Positions 8,533 through 16,561 of a DNA stretch of 64,000 nucleotides are shown piece after piece. The DNA is from DYKG01 sp964596185. GTDB lineage: Bacteria > Muiribacteriota > Ozemobacteria > Ozemobacterales > Ozemobacteraceae. The position numbers and the translations under genes are program-made. The stretch spans positions 79,430 to 143,429 of the forward strand of contig CAZQUE010000002.1 in assembly GCA_964596185.1 (NCBI GenBank), written 5' to 3'. The notes under the pieces are model-generated. The model saw nothing but the letters and a program-made list of their open reading frames with translations, searched no databases and was not told where the DNA came from. How positions within the stretch are numbered: position 1 is the stretch's first letter; the number at the start of each line of letters is the position of its first letter.

Positions 8533-10092
8533 CTACCGGGCACTGGATGGAGAGGTTGGTGCAATATCAACGTCACGATGGAGTTCGGAAAATTTTGCCA
8601 ATCCCAGAGAAAAGCCGAATTCAGCCTTTGGAATCCTGCCGTCGCCATCTTTGTAACCGGCGGGGCCCTGATTGCAGATGAGTAACAGCAGGCGATCATA
8701 GTTGCTTGCCGGAATGCTAACGGCTGTTTTCAAGGAATTCGCCGAAGCTCTAAGCCAGCGAACTTCTGGAGTCAGTTTTCTGGCTCGATCGGTGAGAATC
8801 AGGGCAATCCAGAAGCTATTTCGGGCTGAAGTAACGGTCTGACCACTGAACTGAAGTTGCAGACGCTGGGGAGTCTGCGCCATAGCAAATTCGTATGCGC
8901 AGCTTGACCACATGCTGACCTTTCCTTTCGCCGTGCCTTGCATGCCGGCAAATCTTTTTCGAGGTTCGACAATGTTTTGCGGATGTTTTTTAAGAGCACG
9001 TTTTATCAGCGGACTGAAACTATAAATCTGTCTGCCGCCGGCGCAGTCGTAAAGATGCGTTGCTACGCAGAAGTCACGAAAAATCTTTTCAAAATCAAGT
9101 TTTTTGCTGACTTTCGCTAAAGCCGAATTGAGGCCTTTGATGCCTGAAGCCTTGTTCTTAACCATCTCTCTGACGAGTCGAATTTTTGCACTTTCACTCA
9201 ATTCCGGACGATTGAGCAGATAGTCGGTGAACAGGAAAGAATGGCCATAATTTTCCGCATCCTGGTTGTCTTCCCAGTCGAGGAGATTGCGGTCGGGGCG
9301 GGTAAAAAATTGTTCGGCAGTCCATGGAACACGATTGAAAAGGGTTGCAGCATATTCTGACAAACCTTCTTCAACCCAGTAAGATTCATTGTCATCATGA
9401 AACCAGTGAATCATGTGCTGAAATTCGTGGGCAACAAGGTGTTCCATGAAATCTTCGATGTCTTTCAGGCGATTTATTGACAGATAAAGCATTTCGCGCT
9501 GATTGCTCTGCGGATAGTTTTCTTCGGTATATTCATCGGCGGGATAGAAGTAGCCGTCACAGTCCTCCATGCCGCTCAAAAGAAGCAGGGTAATGCGGGG
9601 ATCATCGTCGATACCAGGTTTCCATTCGCTGCCGAACGTGGCGGTAGTTTTCGGATAAACCTTTTTATCAAATATCTGCGCCATGCGTTTGAGCTTGGCT
9701 TCGTCGACCCGGCGCCCCTTTTCAAGATATATCAGGCAGTGGGTTCCGATTATTTTAAGTATTGCAGGCACTTTTACCCTTTTTTCTCCGCCATTTCTGT
9801 CGACGTAGAAGTGCGTTTCCATGCCTGTTGTCAGTTCAGGTTGATCGGCAAAGCTCATTCCAGGATGACGGCGAAGTAACGATTCTTTAACTGTTTCTCG
9901 GGGAAATTTAGCAGCCAGTTCTCGAGCCTGGGCCTTGAATCTGCTGGAACCGGAACGATAACGCTGACGCTGACTAATACAAACATTATCATCTTCAGCC
10001 GGGCTTTGTGCAAGGACTGCAAGCAAGCAGCAGCCGACCAGAAGTAAGGCAAAAACAATTCTATATTGGCCGGAAGACCTTGTTTTCAGCAT
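8533..10092 (-). CDS. Secreted M30-like zinc metallopeptidase
   Basis: The 519-residue protein begins with a signal sequence (IVFALLLVGCCLLAVLA). The stretch LVGC could also be read as a lipobox, so a lipoprotein is possible. The zinc site is clear: HEFQH at about residues 222-226, followed about 20 residues later by EEGLSEYAA, which gives the third ligand as in hyicolysin/M30 and related gluzincins. The region before it (DPRITLLLLSGM, then YFYPADEY) is also typical of this family. It is likely exported to break down proteins outside the cytoplasm. The gene stands alone, with its own promoter upstream. Confidence 0.8.
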   Translation of the reverse strand: MLKTRSSGQYRIVFALLLVGCCLLAVLAQSPAEDDNVCISQRQRYRSGSSRFKAQARELAAKFPRETVKESLLRRHPGMSFADQPELTTGMETHFYVDRNGGEKRVKVPAILKIIGTHCLIYLEKGRRVDEAKLKRMAQIFDKKVYPKTTATFGSEWKPGIDDDPRITLLLLSGMEDCDGYFYPADEYTEENYPQSNQREMLYLSINRLKDIEDFMEHLVAHEFQHMIHWFHDDNESYWVEEGLSEYAATLFNRVPWTAEQFFTRPDRNLLDWEDNQDAENYGHSFLFTDYLLNRPELSESAKIRLVREMVKNKASGIKGLNSALAKVSKKLDFEKIFRDFCVATHLYDCAGGRQIYSFSPLIKRALKKHPQNIVEPRKRFAGMQGTAKGKVSMWSSCAYEFAMAQTPQRLQLQFSGQTVTSARNSFWIALILTDRARKLTPEVRWLRASANSLKTAVSIPASNYDRLLLLICNQGPAGYKDGDGRIPKAEFGFSLGLAKFSELHRDVDIAPTSPSSAR

Positions 10093-10123
10093 AAATTAGG
10101 GTGCCCTTCGATTGTATAAGGTA

Positions 10124-10152
10124 ATTATAATGATTTTTGATCATACCAACAA
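10124..10152 (-). promoter_or_regulatory. Putative sigma70 promoter of the M30-like peptidase gene
   Basis: On the minus strand TTGTTG (10147-10152), a 17-base spacer and a perfect TATAAT (10124-10129). It lies 32 bases before the ATG at 10092. Confidence 0.5.
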
Positions 10153-10269
10153 TCCCAGTTAACCAAAAATGAAGGGGTACTTATTTTTGAGACAGGCCTT
10201 AGAATAAAGATGAAAAAAACTCGTCTCAACTTGATTAAGATCGCTCATCCAGAATAGAAATTACTATAA

Positions 10270-10310
10270 ACGGCGTTGCCAAAACTTCACAGGAGGCCTG
10301 GCAACGCCGT
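10270..10310. terminator. Perfect 12-bp stem hairpin, possible terminator
   Basis: ACGGCGTTGCCA pairs perfectly with TGGCAACGCCGT around a 17-base loop. On the plus strand it is followed by AAAATTTTT; on the minus strand by TTTATAG. It lies about 80 bases beyond the stop of the 10388-10543 micropeptide gene and could end that transcript. The loop itself holds AGGAGG, so a structured small RNA is also possible. Confidence 0.45.
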
Positions 10311-10387
10311 AAAATTTTTACCGATGAATATAAAAAAGACAGAATAGAAAATTTAGTTCAAACTAACCATTAAACTGTTTTCGTGTC

Positions 10388-10543
10388 TCAGCTTGAATTT
10401 AAATACCAAAATGCGATTTCAAACAAAACTGTAAGAATAAACGAAATTATAGCGAGAGACAAAATCTTATACTTAAAGTATTCTTTTCCTTTTTCATAAC
10501 GAACCTTGATAAGATCATAATAAATACGAGTTAGATGTGACAC
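10388..10543 (-). CDS. 51-residue membrane micropeptide (GTG start)
   Basis: A frame starting with GTG at 10543 encodes 51 residues: a charged N-terminal half (LIKVRYEKGKEYFKYK) followed by one transmembrane helix (ILSLAIISFILTVLFEIAFW) and a short tail. AAGGAG lies 8 bases before the GTG, overlapping the stop of the upstream coiled-coil gene, so the two are very probably co-translated. The nearby ATG one base further upstream (10544) leads to a stop after four codons, which supports the GTG. Function unknown; a small partner of the coiled-coil membrane protein is the obvious guess. Confidence 0.6.
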   Translation of the reverse strand: MSHLTRIYYDLIKVRYEKGKEYFKYKILSLAIISFILTVLFEIAFWYLNSS

Positions 10544-10555
10544 ATTGTTCTCCTT

Positions 10556-11341
10556 TTAAAGGGCTCGTTCAATGGCCTTTTCCATTATTTCCAAATTTTC
10601 TTTGGCATCAGAAATTTTTGCTCTAAGATCATTCTCAAGGGATTCACAATGCGTTTCCATCTTTATGTCCATTCCCTTCAACTTTATAAAGATTTCCTGG
10701 ATATTGTCTTTGACGAGATCCCTTTTAGTTCGAAACTCTTTTTTTGTAGAAAAAAGAGATTTTAACTGTTTTATTTTTTCTTCGATGGATTTCTCTCGCT
10801 CAATTAGATTTCCCCTGCTAATTTCACTTAGCGAGTTATTCATCTCATCTCTGACGCTTCTTAAGTCCTGTTTCAATTGCTCTAAAGTTTCATCTTTAAA
10901 AGAAAAATCAATCTGTTTTTCTCTTACCAGGAGTCTTGCAAAAATACCTTCAAAATCTTCAAGACTAGGTTTCAAGCTGTTAATTGCTTTTTTAGTAAAA
11001 TCTTTTGAAAAATTCGCGGGGTCTAAATCAGCAAAAGCTTTTTTGAATTCAATAAACTCAATACAAGCCTCGTTAGTTAAAGCAGCTGAAAAGTCACCTT
11101 CAATTTTTGCCTTTTCAAGAATAGTTTTGCGTATGTCAGTCTTTTGTTCCAAAATAAAAACAAGTACGTTAAGAAAAACAAACAATACCAGAGATGATAT
11201 GAGCAGGGAAAAAAGCATTTGTAAAATAGCGATAATAATGGCACCAACAATGAATATGCCTATGCAACCGCCTATAAAATCTTCCCCGCCGCCTAATCTG
11301 GTTTTTACAAGATTACAACGAAACACGCATTTGTTTTTCAT
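10556..11341 (-). CDS. Membrane-anchored coiled-coil protein, unknown function
   Basis: The 261-residue protein has an N-terminal hydrophobic region with two membrane segments (IGIFIVGAIIIAILQMLFSL and LISSLVLFVFLNVLVFIL). A long, charged, helix-forming cytoplasmic part follows (heptad-like patterns such as LEQLKQDLRSVRDEMNNSL and REKSIEEKIKQLKSLF). I recognise no family. Codons are markedly AT-rich (AAA, TTT, ATT) compared with the pfa/ole genes beside it, a possible sign of transfer. It lies 12 bases before the micropeptide gene. Its ATG overlaps the stop of a short open frame with no start codon. The long open frame on the opposite strand is a shadow with no ribosome site. Confidence 0.6.
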   Translation of the reverse strand: MKNKCVFRCNLVKTRLGGGEDFIGGCIGIFIVGAIIIAILQMLFSLLISSLVLFVFLNVLVFILEQKTDIRKTILEKAKIEGDFSAALTNEACIEFIEFKKAFADLDPANFSKDFTKKAINSLKPSLEDFEGIFARLLVREKQIDFSFKDETLEQLKQDLRSVRDEMNNSLSEISRGNLIEREKSIEEKIKQLKSLFSTKKEFRTKRDLVKDNIQEIFIKLKGMDIKMETHCESLENDLRAKISDAKENLEIMEKAIERAL

Positions 11342-11490
11342 TCTTTTTGGGTCTCCATTATGACTTCACACAGCGCTTTGGCCTTTGTTGTAAGGCATCT
11401 ATGGTAAGAATCCTGTTGGACTAAACCAGAGGGCTGACCGGTAACCTCCGAGAAAAATAATGTATCCTCTTTGACGATTCCTTCTTGAGA
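11338..11490 (-). pseudogene. Short open frame without start codon, possible gene remnant
   Basis: A 50-codon frame runs from a TAA upstream to a TGA that overlaps the ATG of the coiled-coil gene (ATGA). The translation looks protein-like (for example SGLVQQDSYHRCLTTKAKAL). No ATG, GTG or TTG occurs in it until an ATG six codons before its end. It may be the tail of a decayed gene once coupled to the coiled-coil gene. Confidence 0.3.
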
Positions 11491-11871
11491 TTACCCGAGG
11501 TGACTTGAAAAATCAAGTCCAGGGAAGCCTATTTAAGGTCCCGCCGGAGCTTTATCTTGAGTCACATTAATTTCATGGATTTCAAATAAAAATTTACTAA
11601 CCTGGAAGCTTTAACTTCCCCAACATAGATAATAAATACTTCTTTCAAAAATAACCGGTGTCATTCGCCCTTTCCGATTATTTGCAAGTTACCATGGGGC
11701 TGAATTTTCGCCGAAAACACCTGAGAGAAATCTGCTTTGTTTGCTTATTTCTATTTCTGATACTGATGGTTTGGACAATTCAATTAGAGATTTGAAGGCT
11801 TTTGCCATCAAAGCTTTTTGTTTATGAACTAAATAATACCAAGACTGACTGGCAGCGTGAAACTAAATCAA
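11342..11871. other. AT-rich intergenic region downstream of oleD with three inverted repeats
   Basis: The right part of the short remnant frame lies here. Inverted repeats: GACTTGA/TCAAGTC with a 4-base loop at 11502-11519; GGAAG/CTTCC at 11604-11619; and the terminator-like hairpin at 11791-11823. A 33-codon plus-strand frame with a membrane-type helix (11694-11795) lacks a ribosome site but ends inside that terminator-like hairpin. No known RNA family could be recognised with certainty. Confidence 0.45.
11791..11823 (+). terminator. Terminator-like hairpin, plus-strand orientation
   Basis: TTTGA-a-GGC pairs with GCC-a-TCAAA around TTTT, then GCTTTTTGTTT follows. The T-run is on the plus strand, so it fits a plus-strand transcript of which no convincing gene is known. 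On the minus strand it lies 60 bases after oleD but lacks a T-run there. Confidence 0.45.
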
Positions 11872-12903
11872 TCAGTTTTTGGGTTGCTTTTTCTGATAAT
11901 ACTCTTTCAGCCTGGTCATTCCTTCTTCGATGCTGATTCTGGGCTCGTAGTTCAGATCCTTTTTGGCGGCGTCTATTTTGAACCAGTGCGCAGTCGAAAG
12001 TTCGCCGGCAACCCAGCGGGTAATTGGCGGCTCGCCTTCGATCTTGAAGGTCTTCCAGGCGAATTCGCAAACAGCTCCAATTGCTTTGGCCAGCCAGGGG
12101 GGGATCGAGGCCGTTACCGGTTCAAGCCCCGCTGCGCCGAGAATGCCGTTGACAATTTCCTTCAATGGCCGCGGATCTCCATTGGTGATGAAATAAGCTT
12201 TGCCGGCGATTTTTGAGCCGGGGAAAAGTCTCTCAGCGGCAAGAATGTGGGCGTCGGCAGCATTGTCTATATAAACCGTGTCGATCAGATTATCACCAGA
12301 ACCAACCAGTTTTAATTTGCCGTCTTTTGCTTTGTTCACCAGACGCGGGCCAAGATGATTGTCGCCTGGACCCCAGATTAGATGAGGACGCAGTGAAACA
12401 GTGGCAAGCTCTTTAGAATTGGCGGCAATGATCAATTTTTCGGCCTTGGCTTTGGTTTCCGGATAATAGGCATCATAGTGATCGGGGTAGGGCAGTTTCT
12501 CGGTGCCGCCCTCGATATCACCATGGGAAAAAACGACGCTCGGCGAACTGGTGTAAACGAGTCTGGCAACCTTGTGCTTCTGGCAAGCCTTGATGACATT
12601 CTCAGTCCCGGTAACATTGATGCGAACATAATCGGAATAGGGCTCTTCAACCCCGGCCTTGGCGGCAGTGTGAAAAACTATGTCACAGCCCTTGACTGCA
12701 TCTTTGACCAAATCGGCATTGCCGATGTCTCCTTTAACCATCTCACAGCCCTGTTTTACGAGATCCGGGTATGATTTGCGACATAGAACCTTAACTTTCA
12801 AGCCTTTTTCAAGCAACTGTTTGACGATGGCACGGCCAAGAAATCCGCTGCCACCGGTTACCAGTGCTGTTTGCTGCGCTTCAAGGGGTTGAAGTTCACT
12901 CAT
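11872..12903 (-). CDS. oleD: OleD, 2-alkyl-3-ketoalkanoate reductase (NAD(P)H, extended SDR)
   Basis: OleD reduces the 2-alkyl-3-ketoacid made by OleA to the 2-alkyl-3-hydroxyacid. The 343-residue protein has the Rossmann motif TGGSGFLG near the N-terminus, the SDR pair Y-x-x-x-K in YYPETKAKAE, and the 3-beta-HSD-like pattern SLRPHLIWGPGD. The length fits OleD. ATG at 12903 is chosen because AGAGGA lies 8 bases upstream and the start comes 5 bases after the oleC stop; an upstream in-frame start at 12942 would lie inside oleC. It is the last gene of the pfa-ole operon. Other 3-beta-HSD-family reductases look similar; the position after oleABC decides the call. Confidence 0.9.
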   Translation of the reverse strand: MSELQPLEAQQTALVTGGSGFLGRAIVKQLLEKGLKVKVLCRKSYPDLVKQGCEMVKGDIGNADLVKDAVKGCDIVFHTAAKAGVEEPYSDYVRINVTGTENVIKACQKHKVARLVYTSSPSVVFSHGDIEGGTEKLPYPDHYDAYYPETKAKAEKLIIAANSKELATVSLRPHLIWGPGDNHLGPRLVNKAKDGKLKLVGSGDNLIDTVYIDNAADAHILAAERLFPGSKIAGKAYFITNGDPRPLKEIVNGILGAAGLEPVTASIPPWLAKAIGAVCEFAWKTFKIEGEPPITRWVAGELSTAHWFKIDAAKKDLNYEPRISIEEGMTRLKEYYQKKQPKN

Positions 12904-12908
12904 AAAAC

Positions 12909-14576
12909 TTATCCTCTGCTTTTCAAAGTTTCTGTGGCCCAAATGGCCAGCTTTTCGCGTCCGATTTTGGCATTGTGGCGAATGTCTACCGGAAACCCGG
13001 GATGTAGCAGAAAGTGTTGAATGGGAGCGGTATGCGGATATTTACTGCCAAGTTGCTTCATTTCGTCGATTAATGTCGACGTATTTAAATCCTTGATACC
13101 TTTTTCAAGTTCAATACAAATCACTGGTGTTTGTTCACCAGCTTTGCCGATGCCAACCAGCGCCGTGCGAAAAACCTTCGGGTGCTGATTGAATACCCGT
13201 TCACAGGGAATGGTGAAAAAGACCTGGTCGGCAGCAGTGACACGATGCGTTTTCCGACCACAGAACCAGAGTCTTCCCTGGTCATCGAAACGTCCGACAT
13301 CACCCATTCGATGCCAGATCTCATTGCCTTCGGCTATTTTGGCGAGCCTGGTGTTTTCAGGGCGGCGATAATATTGCCGAGTGACAATCGGGCCTTTGAC
13401 GACAATCTCGCCAATTTCCCCGGTCGGAACGATCAATGTTTCAGACCACTCGTCGATTGGTTCGTCGATGATTCGGATAACTCGGACCTGAACTTGTTTT
13501 AATGGGTGCCCGACGCAGGTTCCGCCACCGGAGTCGGTTTCAGCGGCAGTGTCGCCGAGAATGGTGCGACTGCCGATTGACGAAACAGGCAAAGCCTCGG
13601 TGGCGCCGTAAGGCGTGAAGACTTCGACGTCTTCATTCAGCATACGATGAAATCTCTGGAGTATGTCGTTGCGGGCCGGCGCACCACAGGATATGGCTCG
13701 CTTGAGTGAGGTCAGCTTTATGCCTTTTTCTGCGCCATAACGGCTGAGAGTGTCGACAAGCGCCGGTGAGCCGAACATCATCGTTGCGCCGTTATCTTCG
13801 ATTGCTTCGATGAGTTTTTTAGGGTCGGCTTTGGCCGGTTTGGTCGCGTCCATATCCGGAATAACAGCAGTCATACCCAGACATACGTCGAACAAGCCGA
13901 AAAGAGGAAAGGTAGCCAGGTCGACGTCTTCACTGGTAATGCCGTAAGTCTGCTGAATGTAGCGAACCTGGTTGGTCAAAATGCCGTGGGTGTAAACCGC
14001 GCCTTTGGAAACCCCGGTGCTGCCAGATGTAAACATAATTGCACCCATTTCATCGGCGTTTAGTCCGGCAATTTCAACAGGTGAAGCATCCTCATCTCTA
14101 ATTTCAGCATAGCTATAACCACCCCAGAAAAGTCGAGGACCGAGGGTTACGCAGGTGTTGATGGTATCTGGTGACCAGCGCAAGATTACGCGAAGAACAT
14201 GAGCCGGAGTTATGCCGACAAACGCTTCGGGTTGTGCCTCAGCCAGACATTTTTTCAGGTTGGGGATACCCATGCCGGGGTCGATCATGACCATAACTGC
14301 ACCGATTTTGGCCAGCGCAAAAAAGGTCACGAAGAAATCGATGCCGGGACGAATCATAACAACTGTTTTGCAACCTCGACCGATGCCAATTTTCTGATAA
14401 CCACGGGCATAGCGGTTGGTTTCTTCTTCAAGCTGCCTGAAGGTTATATGCGTATAAGCGACGCGCCCGGCGCGGTCGCGGGCTGTTGGCACGGCAATCG
14501 CTCTTTTGTGAGGAGTGAGGGAGGCATAATGACGAATAAATTCCGCCATATTGGTGAAAGATTCGGTTGCAGACAT
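12909..14576 (-). CDS. oleC: OleC, beta-lactone synthetase (AMP-dependent ligase family)
   Basis: OleC activates the 2-alkyl-3-hydroxyacid with ATP and closes a beta-lactone. The 555-residue protein has the ANL-family P-loop MFTSGSTGVSKGA, the central motif TPYGATEALPV, and the GRxxx-type motif in DDQGRLWFCGRKTHR. The C-terminal lysine region (HNAKIGREKLA) completes the fold. OleC proteins are ANL enzymes without a CoA-ligase role. Its neighbours on both sides are OleB and OleD, which fixes the assignment. AGGAG lies 9 bases before the ATG; the gap after oleB is 15 bases. Confidence 0.9.
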   Translation of the reverse strand: MSATESFTNMAEFIRHYASLTPHKRAIAVPTARDRAGRVAYTHITFRQLEEETNRYARGYQKIGIGRGCKTVVMIRPGIDFFVTFFALAKIGAVMVMIDPGMGIPNLKKCLAEAQPEAFVGITPAHVLRVILRWSPDTINTCVTLGPRLFWGGYSYAEIRDEDASPVEIAGLNADEMGAIMFTSGSTGVSKGAVYTHGILTNQVRYIQQTYGITSEDVDLATFPLFGLFDVCLGMTAVIPDMDATKPAKADPKKLIEAIEDNGATMMFGSPALVDTLSRYGAEKGIKLTSLKRAISCGAPARNDILQRFHRMLNEDVEVFTPYGATEALPVSSIGSRTILGDTAAETDSGGGTCVGHPLKQVQVRVIRIIDEPIDEWSETLIVPTGEIGEIVVKGPIVTRQYYRRPENTRLAKIAEGNEIWHRMGDVGRFDDQGRLWFCGRKTHRVTAADQVFFTIPCERVFNQHPKVFRTALVGIGKAGEQTPVICIELEKGIKDLNTSTLIDEMKQLGSKYPHTAPIQHFLLHPGFPVDIRHNAKIGREKLAIWATETLKSRG

Positions 14577-14591
14577 GGTTGCTGCTCCTGT

Positions 14592-15485
14592 TTAACTGGG
14601 CTGTTGGAAAAGCTTGTGCATCAGGGCGAAAACTTCAGTGCCGACATCCTCGAGAAGGTAATGGCCGGCGTGAAAGCTATGTGCTTCGGCTTTGGGAAAT
14701 CGCTTTTTCCATTCCTGGTAGAAGTGGCGGGTAAAAACGAAATCCTTGCGCCCGAAACAAATCAGCATCGGCTTTTCACTCAGGCTGGCCAGGCCGTTTT
14801 CGATTCTCAGTAATTCATCATAAGATGGATCCTGCGGCACGAGCGGAATATCCTGAACGAACCTGGTTGTGGCGATACGGTTGGCCGGACTGTCGTAAGG
14901 GGCGGTAAACCCTTCGCGAACTTTGGGAGACAAGCCCTTTATCGCACAGGTGTAACTGGCGATCACAGAAAATGCATTGAATGTTTGATTGAAATTCGCG
15001 CCAAGATCGGTGTTGCGAAACATCCATATCGGCCAGGGGAATGGACAGCCGGCGGGCAGTCGAAACGCACCAGTGTTCATGACAATCAGACGTTTGATTT
15101 TATCGGGGTGACGGGTTGCATAACCCATGCCGATGGCTCCGCCCCAGTCATGTACCGCCAGATTGATCGGTTTTTCAAGTTTAAGGCCTTCAAGTAATGC
15201 TTCAAGGTTATCGACATGTTCGGCAAGTTTGTAGCCGAAATCGTCGAGGCCAGGTTTGTCGGACAGGCCGCAACCGATGTGGTCGGGGGCAATGGTACGC
15301 ATGCTGGAACTGAATTCGCGAATCATATCGCGATAAAGAAACGACCAGGATGGGTTGCCATGAACCATTACCAATGGTTCTCCACTGCCTTCATCGACAA
15401 AATGTTGTTTCAAACCGTTCTGGTGCGTGAAAAAATTCTCTTTGAAAGGATACAGATCTGCAAAGCGGTTACGATCGAAAGCCAT
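14592..15485 (-). CDS. oleB: OleB, beta-lactone decarboxylase (alpha/beta hydrolase)
   Basis: OleB converts the cis-beta-lactone to a cis-olefin and CO2. The 297-residue protein has the haloalkane-dehalogenase-like nucleophile elbow VHDWGG with Asp (about residue 113) in place of Ser, which is the hallmark of OleB. The oxyanion region is MVHGNPSWSF and the late His lies in FHAGHYLLED. The start codon follows the oleA stop directly (TAAATG), with GGGAG just upstream, so the two are translationally coupled. In some bacteria OleB is fused to OleC; here they are separate. Confidence 0.9.
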   Translation of the reverse strand: MAFDRNRFADLYPFKENFFTHQNGLKQHFVDEGSGEPLVMVHGNPSWSFLYRDMIREFSSSMRTIAPDHIGCGLSDKPGLDDFGYKLAEHVDNLEALLEGLKLEKPINLAVHDWGGAIGMGYATRHPDKIKRLIVMNTGAFRLPAGCPFPWPIWMFRNTDLGANFNQTFNAFSVIASYTCAIKGLSPKVREGFTAPYDSPANRIATTRFVQDIPLVPQDPSYDELLRIENGLASLSEKPMLICFGRKDFVFTRHFYQEWKKRFPKAEAHSFHAGHYLLEDVGTEVFALMHKLFQQPS

Positions 15486-16526
15486 TTACCACTCCCATCC
15501 CAGCATCATACTGTTGAGACCACTGCCGATGCCGATGAAGCCTACTTTCTGTTTTTTTTCTAAAAATCCGCGTTCTTGGGCAATTGCTGCGGTAACGGGC
15601 AAAGAAACCGTGCCCATATTGCCGAGAAAAGAAAATGTGCTGAAATCTTTTTCGATACCTAGCCCGAGATTGTTTAAAATTGCGTCACGATTCGCGCTGG
15701 CAACCTGATGGGAGATTATTCGGTCAAGTTCCTCCGGGGTCCAGCCCATTTCTCTGAAGAATGCAGCGCCGACTTTGCGAATCAAATCGCCGCCGTGGCG
15801 CAACATGCCGATAGCGTTGGTTTCCATCATTTGCGGGGCCCGGGCTGGAATCCGCTGATCGGCTCCCCAGCGACACATCCGGTGATGCTCTGGTGCTGAC
15901 ATGGTAACACCGCCGAGAAGACGCGGGCCTTTGTGTCCGTATGAACCATCAGAAAGAACAACGCCAACTGCCCCTGAGCCTCCGGTCATGGTTGCCAGAG
16001 CTTGTTTGAAGAATTCCATCGAGCCTTCTTCGAGCATGCGCTGAATCATGACTTGAGTGATTTCACGAGCTGTTTCGCAGGCGACGACGAGGCCGGCTTT
16101 TATCTGGCCAAGCTCGATGCGGTTGGCAATGTCAATAATGCCGTTCATTACTCCGAGACAGGCATTGGAAATATCCTGAATGAAAGTTTCAGCCTGTACC
16201 TTGAGCTCGGCACCAACATGGCAGGCAGTAGCCGGTTCATAATTATCACGGCAAACGCCACAATAAACGACTGCGCCAATATCTTCGACGGGAATATCAG
16301 TTTCTGCCATGGCTCTTTTCGCAGCCTTGGCTGCTTCAACCGCGTTGATGTGCCCGGGATTCCACCAGCGTCGCTCGCGGATTCCGGTCAATGCCTCAAG
16401 CTGCCCGGGTTGAAGGTACAGTTTGCGGTACAGTGGTGCAAGCTGTTCTTCGATCCAGGTCGAAGTGATTACATTCTGTGGCAGCTCATAGCCAATGGCT
16501 TCAAGAAAGACTCGGGTGAATTTCAT
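15486..16526 (-). CDS. oleA: OleA, head-to-head acyl condensing enzyme (thiolase superfamily)
   Basis: OleA carries out a non-decarboxylative Claisen condensation of two acyl thioesters to give a 2-alkyl-3-keto product. The 346-residue protein resembles FabH but has the OleA pattern QAETFIQDISNACLGVM, with the nucleophilic Cys at about residue 123 and a nearby Glu. His lies in RIISHQVASANRD and Asn in FLGNMGTVSLP, completing the Cys-His-Asn set. It is 35 bases downstream of the PfaC-like gene, the key link between the polyunsaturated-acyl synthase and the olefin pathway. FabH-like function is less likely because oleB, oleC and oleD follow in order. Confidence 0.92.
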   Translation of the reverse strand: MKFTRVFLEAIGYELPQNVITSTWIEEQLAPLYRKLYLQPGQLEALTGIRERRWWNPGHINAVEAAKAAKRAMAETDIPVEDIGAVVYCGVCRDNYEPATACHVGAELKVQAETFIQDISNACLGVMNGIIDIANRIELGQIKAGLVVACETAREITQVMIQRMLEEGSMEFFKQALATMTGGSGAVGVVLSDGSYGHKGPRLLGGVTMSAPEHHRMCRWGADQRIPARAPQMMETNAIGMLRHGGDLIRKVGAAFFREMGWTPEELDRIISHQVASANRDAILNNLGLGIEKDFSTFSFLGNMGTVSLPVTAAIAQERGFLEKKQKVGFIGIGSGLNSMMLGWEW

Positions 16527-16561
16527 AGTTAAACCTGTTCAGTCGAAAAAGAATAACAGAC

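Larger units (their letters stand above)
10093..10387. other. Intergenic region, AT-rich, with one strong hairpin
   Basis: Apart from the peptidase promoter and the hairpin at 10270-10310, I see no gene in this stretch. Base composition becomes clearly more AT-rich than in the genes to the left, and this continues to about 11871. Confidence 0.5.

Noticed and set aside
10572..11363. 263-codon open frame on the plus strand opposite the coiled-coil gene
   Set aside because: Composition is Ser/Phe/Ile-rich as expected for the complement of a Lys/Glu-rich coil; no ribosome site. The minus frame has a membrane segment, coil pattern and coupled neighbours.
11342..11560. Possible 6S or other known structured RNA
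   Set aside because: Some paired segments and G/C patches are present, but no conserved core of 6S, SRP, RNase P or tmRNA could be matched by eye.
14199..14813. 204-codon plus-strand open frame over oleC and oleB
   Set aside because: It crosses two genes with intact catalytic motifs on the other strand and has no ribosome site.
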